A stretch of DNA of 15,026 nt from Anaerolineae bacterium (lineage in GTDB: Bacteria > Chloroflexota > Anaerolineae > 4572-78 > J111). The stretch lies in contig JAGRBY010000112.1 in the NCBI GenBank assembly GCA_020433835.1, forward strand, positions 1 to 15,026, read 5' to 3'. The position numbers were made by a program, and so were the translations under genes. Positions within the stretch are counted from its first letter, which is position 1. Each line of letters begins with the position of its first letter. This document shows, piece after piece, positions 6,846-13,699 of this stretch. The notes under the pieces were generated by a model. It saw nothing but the letters and a program-made list of their open reading frames with translations. It had not been told where the DNA came from and ran no database searches.

Positions 6846-7745
6846 ATGAAAAGTTTACAACTTGGCTCGACCACCTTACAGTGGGGCAGCCAAACCTATG
6901 TCATGGGCATCATCAACGCTACTCCCGACAGTTTCTCCGGCGACGGTCTCATTCAGGATAATGAGTGGGTTCGACGCGCGGTTGAACAGGGCGTGCGCTT
7001 TGCCGAAGAGGGAGCACACATGCTTGATGTTGGCGGCGAGAGCACCCGCCCCGGCGCAGATACGGTCGAAGCCGATGAAGAACTGAAGCGGATCGTTCCC
7101 GTTATCAAGGCGCTGGTTCAGGCAGTCGATCTACCCATTTCTGTTGATACCTATAAGGCTCGTGTGGCTGAAGCGGCTCTGGATGCCGGGGCGAGACTGG
7201 TCAACGACGTGTGGGGGCTGCGGATGGATAGTAACATGGCCGCGTTATGCGCCGAGCGACAGGTGCCCGTGGTGGTGATGCACAACCGCAGCAATCCGCG
7301 CAATGCGGTGCAGGAGGCCAAGTTGGGCGGTCGCTACATCGGCACAAAATACAACAATCTGCTGCAAGACGTGGCCGATGAGCTAAAAATGAGTATTGAT
7401 CTGGCCCATGCCGCCGGTATCGCCGACGAGCAGATTATCATCGACCCCGGCATCGGTTTTGGCAAGACGGTGGAGCAAAATCTCACCCTACTCGACAACC
7501 TCGACTTTTTCAAATCACTTGGCTATCCGATTTTGCTCGGGCCATCCAACAAGTCGTTTATCGGCTACACGCTCAATTTACCGCCGGAGGATCGGGTTGA
7601 AGGCACCGGAGCGACTATTAGCATCGGCATCGACCGGGGAGCCGATATCATTCGGGTGCATCAGGTTAAAGCGATGAGCCGCATCGCCAAAATGACGGAT
7701 GCTATTGTGCGGCGTCGCTGGCCTGAAACGGCGACCACGGGCTAA
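6846..7745 (+). CDS. folP: Dihydropteroate synthase
   Basis: FolP condenses 6-hydroxymethyl-dihydropterin pyrophosphate with p-aminobenzoate to dihydropteroate in folate synthesis, and is the sulfonamide target. The 299-residue protein carries MGIINATPDSFS (20-31), DVGGESTRPGA (61-71), SVDTYK (99-104), NDVWG (120-124), MHN (145-147), DPGIGFGKT (200-208), the SNKSFIG loop (234-240) and RVHQVK (270-275). All main pterin- and phosphate-binding motifs are present. Two positions differ from the common form: Asn235 stands where many DHPS enzymes have Arg (S-R-K), and Gln273 where Asp follows the conserved His. Lys236, which contacts the pterin, is kept. It lies 15 bases after the LuxR-Kelch gene and was probably transcribed with it. 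Its last 44 bases overlap the 3' end of folK on the other strand. Confidence 0.96.
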   Translation: MKSLQLGSTTLQWGSQTYVMGIINATPDSFSGDGLIQDNEWVRRAVEQGVRFAEEGAHMLDVGGESTRPGADTVEADEELKRIVPVIKALVQAVDLPISVDTYKARVAEAALDAGARLVNDVWGLRMDSNMAALCAERQVPVVVMHNRSNPRNAVQEAKLGGRYIGTKYNNLLQDVADELKMSIDLAHAAGIADEQIIIDPGIGFGKTVEQNLTLLDNLDFFKSLGYPILLGPSNKSFIGYTLNLPPEDRVEGTGATISIGIDRGADIIRVHQVKAMSRIAKMTDAIVRRRWPETATTG

Positions 7746-8229
7746 TCGATAGAATACCATCGTCGGCGGGCAGTTCTGCCGCCAAAGCCCGGATCGACTT
7801 TTGGAGGATGGGATGTATAAAATTAGGGGCGATGTCGGTTAGCGGACGCAGTACAAAGGCACGCTCGGCCAGACGCGGATGAGGAATGGTCAGCCGGGGA
7901 GTATCCAGCGTTACATCATCAAAGAAAAGAATGTCCAGATCGATCAATCGCGGCCCATAACGGCGCGATTTTTCCCGGCCAAGTTGGTCCTCCAACGCCT
8001 TCAGATTATCGAGCAAAGCCTCCGGCGACAGAGCCGTTTGGCCTTCAAGCGCGATATTGAGGAATTTTGGCTGATCGAGCACGTAAGCCGGGGCGGTTTC
8101 GTACAGCCGAGATACGCTTACCACCTTGACCTCTGGAGTCAGATGGGCCAGGGCCGTTCGCAAGTTATCTTCACGATCACCCAAATTGGTGCCCAAGGCC
8201 AAGAAAATTCGATGCGTTTCACCGCTCAT
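7702..8229 (-). CDS. folK: 2-amino-4-hydroxy-6-hydroxymethyldihydropteridine pyrophosphokinase (HPPK)
   Basis: FolK transfers pyrophosphate from ATP to 6-hydroxymethyl-dihydropterin, making the substrate of FolP. The 175 residues show LALGTNLGDREDNL (10-23), LYETAPAYVLDQPKFLN (42-58) and the family signature R-x5-YGPRLIDLDILFFDD (to about residue 105), which holds the metal-binding Asp pair (D97 and D99). HPRLAERAFVLRPL (117-130) follows. Length is normal. The ATG shares ATGA (8226-8229) with the stop of the upstream GT2 gene and has GAGGA about 9 bases before it, so it is probably translationally coupled to that gene. Its 3' end runs 44 bases into folP on the opposite strand. There is no folB or folE here, so the pair folP/folK is the only folate pair in view. 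Confidence 0.96.
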   Translation of the reverse strand: MSGETHRIFLALGTNLGDREDNLRTALAHLTPEVKVVSVSRLYETAPAYVLDQPKFLNIALEGQTALSPEALLDNLKALEDQLGREKSRRYGPRLIDLDILFFDDVTLDTPRLTIPHPRLAERAFVLRPLTDIAPNFIHPILQKSIRALAAELPADDGILSISPWSPFQASDAAQ

Positions 8230-9011
8230 GAAGCAGATTCCTCAATTTGGGCCCAGTGGTAGCGACTCATCACTTCGGGCAGCGTTCGGCTAAATTGGGC
8301 ACTCTTCAACCACCCCATTTTGAACAACCAATATTTAACCATCGTGCCCAAAGTGCCCAAACCGTAAACCACGCTGCGCTTGAAATTGATCGATGAGGCT
8401 GCCTCGAAATAGCGCGTTGGCACGGCGATTTCGCCGATTTTGAAATTGAAGGCGGTGGCCTGGGCCAGCACTTCACTGTCGAACACAAAATCGTCGGAGT
8501 TGAGTAAAAAAGGGATGGTGGTTAAAAAGCGACGGCTGTAAGCCCGAAAGCCGGAATGGTACTCGCTGAGGTTCTGGCCCAGCACCCAATTTTCGGCCCA
8601 GGTTAAAAAGCGGTTGCCGATGAATTTGTAAAACGGCATGCCCCCTTCGAGCGTATCTTTGCCCAAAAAGCGCGAGCCGATCATCATATCGTACTCACCG
8701 CGCCGGATCGGTTCGATCAGGGCCGGAATCTTGGTGGCGTCGTACTGGTTATCGGGATGGAGCATTACCACAATCTCCGCGCCATCTTTGAGCGCCTCCA
8801 GATAGCTGGTTTTCTGATTGCCGCCGTAACCCCGATTTTGCACGTGGATGATGGTTTTTAAGCCCAGTTTTTGGGCAATTTCAACGGTTTCATCCTTGCT
8901 GACATCATCGGTGAGAATGATTTTATCGACACACTCTTTGGGGATGGAAGCATAGGTAATTTCTAGCGTTTTGGCCGCGTTATAGGCCGGCATAATTACA
9001 ACAACTGACAT
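8226..9011 (-). CDS. Family 2 glycosyltransferase, polyprenol-phosphate mannose synthase-like
   Basis: This GT-A fold enzyme probably transfers a sugar from a nucleotide donor to polyprenyl phosphate on the cytoplasmic face, feeding lipid-linked sugars to GT-C enzymes such as the neighbour. Numbering from the chosen ATG (261 residues), VVVIMPAYNAAKTLE (3-17), DDVSKDET (35-42) and HPDNQYD (85-91, DXD-equivalent) are GT2 landmarks. GSRFLG (112-117), NRFLTWAENWVLGQNLSEYHSGFRAY (133-158) and DFVFDSEVL (174-182) follow. A mildly hydrophobic stretch near 212-230 could be membrane-associated. I chose the ATG at 9009-9011 because AAGG lies 5 bases upstream and the family begins there. A TTG start at 9074 would add 21 residues but has no ribosome binding site. 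Donor and acceptor are not determined by sequence. Confidence 0.85.
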   Translation of the reverse strand: MSVVVIMPAYNAAKTLEITYASIPKECVDKIILTDDVSKDETVEIAQKLGLKTIIHVQNRGYGGNQKTSYLEALKDGAEIVVMLHPDNQYDATKIPALIEPIRRGEYDMMIGSRFLGKDTLEGGMPFYKFIGNRFLTWAENWVLGQNLSEYHSGFRAYSRRFLTTIPFLLNSDDFVFDSEVLAQATAFNFKIGEIAVPTRYFEAASSINFKRSVVYGLGTLGTMVKYWLFKMGWLKSAQFSRTLPEVMSRYHWAQIEESAS

Positions 9012-9083
9012 ATTCACCTTACGATTCTGTTGATACCCCACTATGCCCCAATTCAAGAAGACGGTCAACTTCAAGCCCGGCGG

Positions 9084-10982
9084 CTAGAAATCCGCCGCAG
9101 TTTCGACATCGAATAAACACCAAGAGCACTGATTATCCGCTTGAGCCGTTACCAATCGCCAACGAGATGGCATTTGCTGAATGATCAAGCGTTCTCCATC
9201 AACAGTCATAAAGGGCGAAAATGCAGCCGGATAGCGCTCAACAACTTCGGGTGTCACCAAAATATAGTGAACTCGCAGGCTATTCATTGCTTTTGATAAC
9301 GTTTCGAGCGAGTCAAACTGAATCTGCGCGATATCAATGAGATCACCGGGAGCGGTCACGATCGTTTTTTCTTGCGGCAGCCACAGCAGCTTAGGTTCCC
9401 GCTCACCGTTTTGGGCCAGTTCCCGTAGAGCCAGATCGTGGGGCAGTAACCATTGATAAAGAATGACGTTTGTTCGATGCCCCGGTTTCGAAAATGAGGC
9501 TAACACCCAGGCTTGAGGCATGTTTGTAAAGGCCAAAGCGCCTCCAGAGCTACCTTCTTCAATGGTTTGCAGCGTTAGCGTGGGCGACGACTGGGCATAG
9601 GTATTTAAATCCCGGATCGTGTTTTGGTCAAACTGATCAATCACCCGAATTGAAATATTATCCGCGTTGGATACGTGGGCCATCATGCTGATGACATCCA
9701 GTGACGAAACCGTATCCATTAAATTCGAGCCGCGCAGCACAACAACAGAGGGATAGTCACGGGCAAATTGCTCGACAATGGCGGCACTTTCTTGCAGTCC
9801 ATAACCTGAGAAGCGGCCCTCGATATAGTCTTCTCTATCAAAAGTGGGCAGCGAAGCCTGACTCGGATCAACGATAATAAAATAATCGAACGGCAAAGAA
9901 GGTAAACACAAGGCCACAAAGAGCGCCATCTCAACCAGCTTCCCCAGATAGCCCGTACTTGGCAAACGAAACCAAAGAGAAAGCCGATGGCCTACATCCG
10001 CAGTACCCCAGGCAATGAGAACGCTGAGGGGCACTATGAGCGGGAGTAAATAGCGCGAGAACCAAACATCCAACGCCATAATAAAAACCAAAAGCGGAAA
10101 AATAATCAACGCCACCAAAAGAAGCCCCGGTTTATTGCGAGAGACCCATATTTTGATAACCACATACAAGGTCATCGCCACAAACGGCCAGGTAAGGTAG
10201 CCGATCAGCCAATGGCCAGCTAATTCAACATTCGTAAAAATGGTTTCCAAAAACGGCCCCTTGGGTGAGTCGAACATCAATTTTTCGACATGATCCTGCT
10301 CAAAGGCAGGCAGACCAACGGTCAGAATCGGTATCCAGGCGAGCGCGGCCAGGCCAAAGGTCAAAATCAACAATGGCCCGATTTTTGCCCAGCCGGCATC
10401 CCGCCTCAAAACAAACCCGATCAACAGCGGTACAGGGTAATAGAGGGCCGCATAAGGTTTGGTGAGAGCCGCCAAACCAAACACCACACCTAGAGCGATG
10501 GCACTTTGCGATGTAGGCTGCCGCCAAAGCCGAAGACTTACAATAACCGAACCACCCAGCAGCGCGGCCAACAAGGTATCGGTCAGGGCCAGTCGATCGA
10601 AAAAGAGCGCAAATGGACTAATAAGGTAAAACAGCGCGGCCAGGTAGCCCAGGCGACGCTGCGGGTAGAGGCTCATCGCCAGTTTATAACAAACTCCGGC
10701 CGCAGCTAATCCGGCCAAAACCGAAACCAATCGCGCCGCAAAAATTTTGTTGGGGACAATAGAAAAGGTGAAGGCAACCAGCCAGATAAAAAGCTGCTTC
10801 ATCGCTTCGCGCATGCCAATAAAAAAATCTCCGGTGAGGGTGGCCTGAGCACGCAGTATATGGCGGACTTCATCAATAAACAGCGGAAAATGGGTTAGAT
10901 TAACCAGTCGAGAAGCCAGAAAGACCGTTATGTATCCCCCAACAACAATAAACAGCCAGAGAGATTTGGTCGATAGTTTCAT
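9084..10982 (-). CDS. GT-C family membrane glycosyltransferase (GT39/PMT-like)
   Basis: A polytopic membrane protein of about 632 residues in the GT-C fold, which uses polyprenol-phosphate sugars outside the membrane. An early loop has the acidic pair D40-E41 (FPLFIDEVRHILRAQ, counted from the GTG at 10991), as expected of the PMT_2/GT39 catalytic site. AARLVSVLAG (85-94), FDRLALTDTLLAALLG (131-146), LTKPYAALYYP (176-186) and WFSRYLLPLIVPL (310-322) are family-like. About eleven hydrophobic helices precede residue 370. The rest (371-635) is soluble and probably outside, starting with an EGRFSGYGLQESAAI motif (391-405). I place the start at ATG 10980-10982; GTG at 10989-10991 adds three residues and neither has a strong ribosome binding site. 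GT2 begins 72 bases after its stop. A perfect TATAAT promoter lies upstream. The sugar and acceptor are unknown. Confidence 0.85.
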   Translation of the reverse strand: MKLSTKSLWLFIVVGGYITVFLASRLVNLTHFPLFIDEVRHILRAQATLTGDFFIGMREAMKQLFIWLVAFTFSIVPNKIFAARLVSVLAGLAAAGVCYKLAMSLYPQRRLGYLAALFYLISPFALFFDRLALTDTLLAALLGGSVIVSLRLWRQPTSQSAIALGVVFGLAALTKPYAALYYPVPLLIGFVLRRDAGWAKIGPLLILTFGLAALAWIPILTVGLPAFEQDHVEKLMFDSPKGPFLETIFTNVELAGHWLIGYLTWPFVAMTLYVVIKIWVSRNKPGLLLVALIIFPLLVFIMALDVWFSRYLLPLIVPLSVLIAWGTADVGHRLSLWFRLPSTGYLGKLVEMALFVALCLPSLPFDYFIIVDPSQASLPTFDREDYIEGRFSGYGLQESAAIVEQFARDYPSVVVLRGSNLMDTVSSLDVISMMAHVSNADNISIRVIDQFDQNTIRDLNTYAQSSPTLTLQTIEEGSSGGALAFTNMPQAWVLASFSKPGHRTNVILYQWLLPHDLALRELAQNGEREPKLLWLPQEKTIVTAPGDLIDIAQIQFDSLETLSKAMNSLRVHYILVTPEVVERYPAAFSPFMTVDGERLIIQQMPSRWRLVTAQADNQCSWCLFDVETAADF

Positions 10983-11072
10983 GCTTATCACAACAGACTC
11001 TAAAAACAGGTTGCTACAGGTATGTGAGTTTGTACCGCACCGCTCAATTTATTATTGTGTCGTTCGTGATGT

Positions 11073-11101
11073 ATTATACGGCGCGAATTTCATGATATTA
11101 A
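11073..11101 (-). promoter_or_regulatory. Promoter of the GT39-GT2-folK unit, possibly bidirectional
   Basis: TATAAT (11073-11078) is a perfect -10 on the minus strand, with TTAATA (11096-11101, 4 of 6 matches) 17 bases upstream. Transcription would start near 11066, giving a leader of about 80 bases. On the plus strand the same bases read TATTAT (11072-11077), a possible -10 for the divergent GT-C gene, but its -35 region matches poorly. Confidence 0.5.
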
Positions 11102-13674
11102 GTAATCCCTTTATGATGTCAAACTTGTTTCATCAAAAATTATTGTGGCCTACGCTCTTACTTGTGGCTACTGATGCTTTAATTTTGGGCCATGCACCGC
11201 TGTTCCTCTCCTATCCGGCGGCGATTCTCCTGCTTATGTTTTTACCCGGTTGGGTGTGGGGTCAGTTTTTCTTTGCTGATCGGCGCAACATCCCGGAGCG
11301 CATCACCCTGGCCGTGGCACTTTCTATCAGCTTAACCGTTTTCGGATCGCTGTTTACCGTTTACCTCCCCGGCACAATGAGCTTGCATCAGCTGCTCATT
11401 GTCATCAACGGGGTCATTATTGTTGGCCTGGGGGTCGATGGCTGGGTACATAGGGCGACAACCCCGCCTGCTTCAGTGCTCAATTTTTTACTGCCGAGCA
11501 CCCTCATTTTCGTATTACTGCTGGCTGCCGCTCTGCGCCTGCCGCGCTTAGGCTATGCCGAATTCCATGAAGATGAGGCCGAAGCGCTTATGCTGGGCGT
11601 GCGCCTGCTGCAAGGCGAAGATTACGCCATCTTTCTGCATCGCAAAGGCCCGGCCCAGATGCTGCTGCCGGTCGCCGGCTGGCTGCTTAGCGATCGCATC
11701 ACCGAAACGCTGGCCCGCTTGCCATTTGCTCTCAGCAGCCTCTTCAGCGTCGCGGCGCTCTTTATCCTGGGTCGATATTGGTTCAACAAACAGGTCGGGC
11801 TGATTGCGGCGCTGCTGTGGGCTATCAATGGCTACGCGATTGCTTTTGGTCGGATGGTGCAGTATCAAGCCCTTATCTTTTTTATGGGGCCGCTAGCGCT
11901 TTACTGTCTTTACCAAGCCTGGCAGACCGGCCGCTGGCGCTGGCAAATCGCGGGCGCGATCTTGCTGGCCGCCTGTCTCATGGCCCACTTCGATGCGCTG
12001 CTGCTGCTGCCGGCGGCGGCTTATCTGGGTTGGTTGTACCTGACCCGATCGGATCAAACCGAAACCGTCGGAGGAGCCTCTCACCTGCCATCGATCTCAC
12101 CGCCGTTCAAACGGCGGCTCATCCAATCTACAATGACGCTAATTCTGTTTTTGAGCTTGCTGGCGGCCTTCTATATCCCTTACACCCTCGATCCCGATTT
12201 TAGCAACACCACCACGTATCTAACCGAATCACGCATTAAACCGGGGCTGCTGTACAACAATCTCGACCTGCTGCGCCGCTTCGATAGGGATTACAGCTCA
12301 CATTTTTATCTACTGCTGCTCGGCATAGGATTGCTCCGTTTGATGTGGGAGTTGACTGACTGGCGCATCGGCAGCCGGCTGGCGAGTCAAGACAAACCCA
12401 GATATTTTCCAGCCTCTCTGCTGTCGCCCCGACTCGTCCGCCCCCTACTCGTATTGGCTATTATTACCTATTGGACGCCGGAGATATGGCGGGTTGGCTC
12501 GCTCAGTTTGGCGATAGTACCCTGGCTGCTGCTGCTGGCGATCTGTTTTGGGCTGGCTCCCACCCGCGAAGCCAAAGCGGCCTGGCTAATGTTCGGCGCT
12601 CCCCTGTTAGGGTATGTGTTTTTGGTCGATGATCCGCGGACGCATTTGTACATTCTCTATCCCGGTGCGGTTTTGTTGGCCGGAGCCGGCTGGGGCGGGC
12701 TGATTTTTCGATCGCACATCCGCAAGGTATTTGTGGGCATCGGCATCGCTCTGGTCGCGGTGGTGATCCCCTATGTCGCGCTCGTTTTTCTGCAAAGCGA
12801 GTCAACCTTTACCACACTGCGACGGCAGTGGGATGACTCAGCCTGGGAATGGCTGTACGATGATCTGCCTCAGCCGCGTGAATATTTTGGCTATCCCAAA
12901 CGCGAGGGTTGGAAAGCCATCGGTGCTTTGCGGGCAGAGGGTGCGTTCCCCGGCGATTTCCGCAGCGTTAATGAGGATTTCATCATCCCCATCTGGTACA
13001 ACTACGGCGAAGCCCGCTCTTGTTACGATACCCCGGCCCACGTTTTTGTCCGCACCACCGGCATCGAGCCGTTCGGCAGCGATACGCCCTACCAGCCCAT
13101 TGCCGAAATTACGCGGGAAAACGAACGCCGTCTGCAAATCTTTGGCACGGAGGACAGCCCCACCACATTGCCCATCTATCCACTGGAGGATTACGCGGCC
13201 CAGTTCGACCGGCTGGCCTCGCCGCAGCAGTTCACCCAACAGGCAACCCCTACCCGGCCGGTTGGAGCGCAGTTTGGCCCGGCCATCACCCTGACCGGGT
13301 TCGATTTGCCGGATACAACGCTGGCCCCCGGCGATACGTTATACATCAACCTCTATTGGCAGGCACTTCAACCGCCCCATGATCACTATCGCGCCTTTGT
13401 CCATCTAACCGACGGCACCACCCTCTGGAGCCAGCAAGATGATGATCCCGCCTGCCGTTTGCCAACCACTGTCTGGCGGGCCGGACAGCACGGTCTGGGC
13501 CAATTTCGGCTGCCGATTCCGCTCGATATGCCGCCGGGCCGCTATCCGCTGATTATCGGCCTCTACCAGGTTGATACGCTGGAGCGGTTGACGCTCACCG
13601 GCGGAGCTGGTCAACCCGGCGACGACTTTTTGTGGCTAGGCGATATCGAAATCACGCCGATGAATAGAGAATAG
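11092..13674 (+). CDS. GT-C family membrane glycosyltransferase with C-terminal beta-sandwich domain
   Basis: A polytopic protein of about 860 residues, related to GT39/PMT_2 enzymes. After three or four N-terminal helices (18-145) comes the loop FHEDEAEAL (158-166) with the acidic residues expected at the catalytic site, then HRKGPAQMLLP (183-193) and FGRMVQYQALIFF (252-264). More helices extend to about residue 570. Residues about 722-860 form a soluble domain with TLAPGDTLYINLYWQAL, FVHLTDG and PPGRYPLIIGLY stretches, a beta-sandwich I recognise from membrane and secreted proteins of Anaerolineae. The start is uncertain: the frame is open from 10930, but the first 60 bases would overlap the divergent GT-C gene. 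ATG at 11092 or 11113 fits the hydrophobic start better, and none has a clear ribosome binding site. It is followed by the SGNH gene. Substrates unknown. Confidence 0.82.
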   Translation: MILSNPFMMSNLFHQKLLWPTLLLVATDALILGHAPLFLSYPAAILLLMFLPGWVWGQFFFADRRNIPERITLAVALSISLTVFGSLFTVYLPGTMSLHQLLIVINGVIIVGLGVDGWVHRATTPPASVLNFLLPSTLIFVLLLAAALRLPRLGYAEFHEDEAEALMLGVRLLQGEDYAIFLHRKGPAQMLLPVAGWLLSDRITETLARLPFALSSLFSVAALFILGRYWFNKQVGLIAALLWAINGYAIAFGRMVQYQALIFFMGPLALYCLYQAWQTGRWRWQIAGAILLAACLMAHFDALLLLPAAAYLGWLYLTRSDQTETVGGASHLPSISPPFKRRLIQSTMTLILFLSLLAAFYIPYTLDPDFSNTTTYLTESRIKPGLLYNNLDLLRRFDRDYSSHFYLLLLGIGLLRLMWELTDWRIGSRLASQDKPRYFPASLLSPRLVRPLLVLAIITYWTPEIWRVGSLSLAIVPWLLLLAICFGLAPTREAKAAWLMFGAPLLGYVFLVDDPRTHLYILYPGAVLLAGAGWGGLIFRSHIRKVFVGIGIALVAVVIPYVALVFLQSESTFTTLRRQWDDSAWEWLYDDLPQPREYFGYPKREGWKAIGALRAEGAFPGDFRSVNEDFIIPIWYNYGEARSCYDTPAHVFVRTTGIEPFGSDTPYQPIAEITRENERRLQIFGTEDSPTTLPIYPLEDYAAQFDRLASPQQFTQQATPTRPVGAQFGPAITLTGFDLPDTTLAPGDTLYINLYWQALQPPHDHYRAFVHLTDGTTLWSQQDDDPACRLPTTVWRAGQHGLGQFRLPIPLDMPPGRYPLIIGLYQVDTLERLTLTGGAGQPGDDFLWLGDIEITPMNRE

Positions 13675-13699
13675 AGAATGAAGAATGAAGAATGAAGAA
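13662..13699 (+). repeat. Heptanucleotide tandem repeat spanning a stop and a start codon
   Basis: Two units GAATAGA (13662-13675), three units GAATGAA (13676-13696) and a partial GAA form five and a half 7-base repeats. The stop TAG of the GT-C gene (13672-13674) lies in unit 2 and the ATG of the SGNH gene (13685) in unit 4. Because 7 is not a multiple of 3, the three ATGs (13678, 13685, 13692) lie in three different frames, and only the middle one opens the SGNH gene. Confidence 0.85.

Noticed and set aside
9012..9074. TTG start of the GT2 gene, adding 21 residues
   Set aside because: The bases upstream lack a ribosome binding site, while AAGG precedes the ATG at 9009-9011 where the family's usual N-terminus begins.
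10930..11091. N-terminal extension of the large GT-C gene from ATG at 10930
   Set aside because: It would overlap the start of the divergent GT-C gene and the likely promoter between them, and the extra residues look like ordinary non-coding sequence, with the first hydrophobic helix only beginning further on.
13405..13614. Minus-strand ORFs inside the GT-C and SGNH genes (such as 13405-13614 and 14348-14680)
   Set aside because: They lie opposite proteins with recognisable motifs, lack ribosome binding sites and resemble no family. GC-rich codons on the opposite strand create such open frames.
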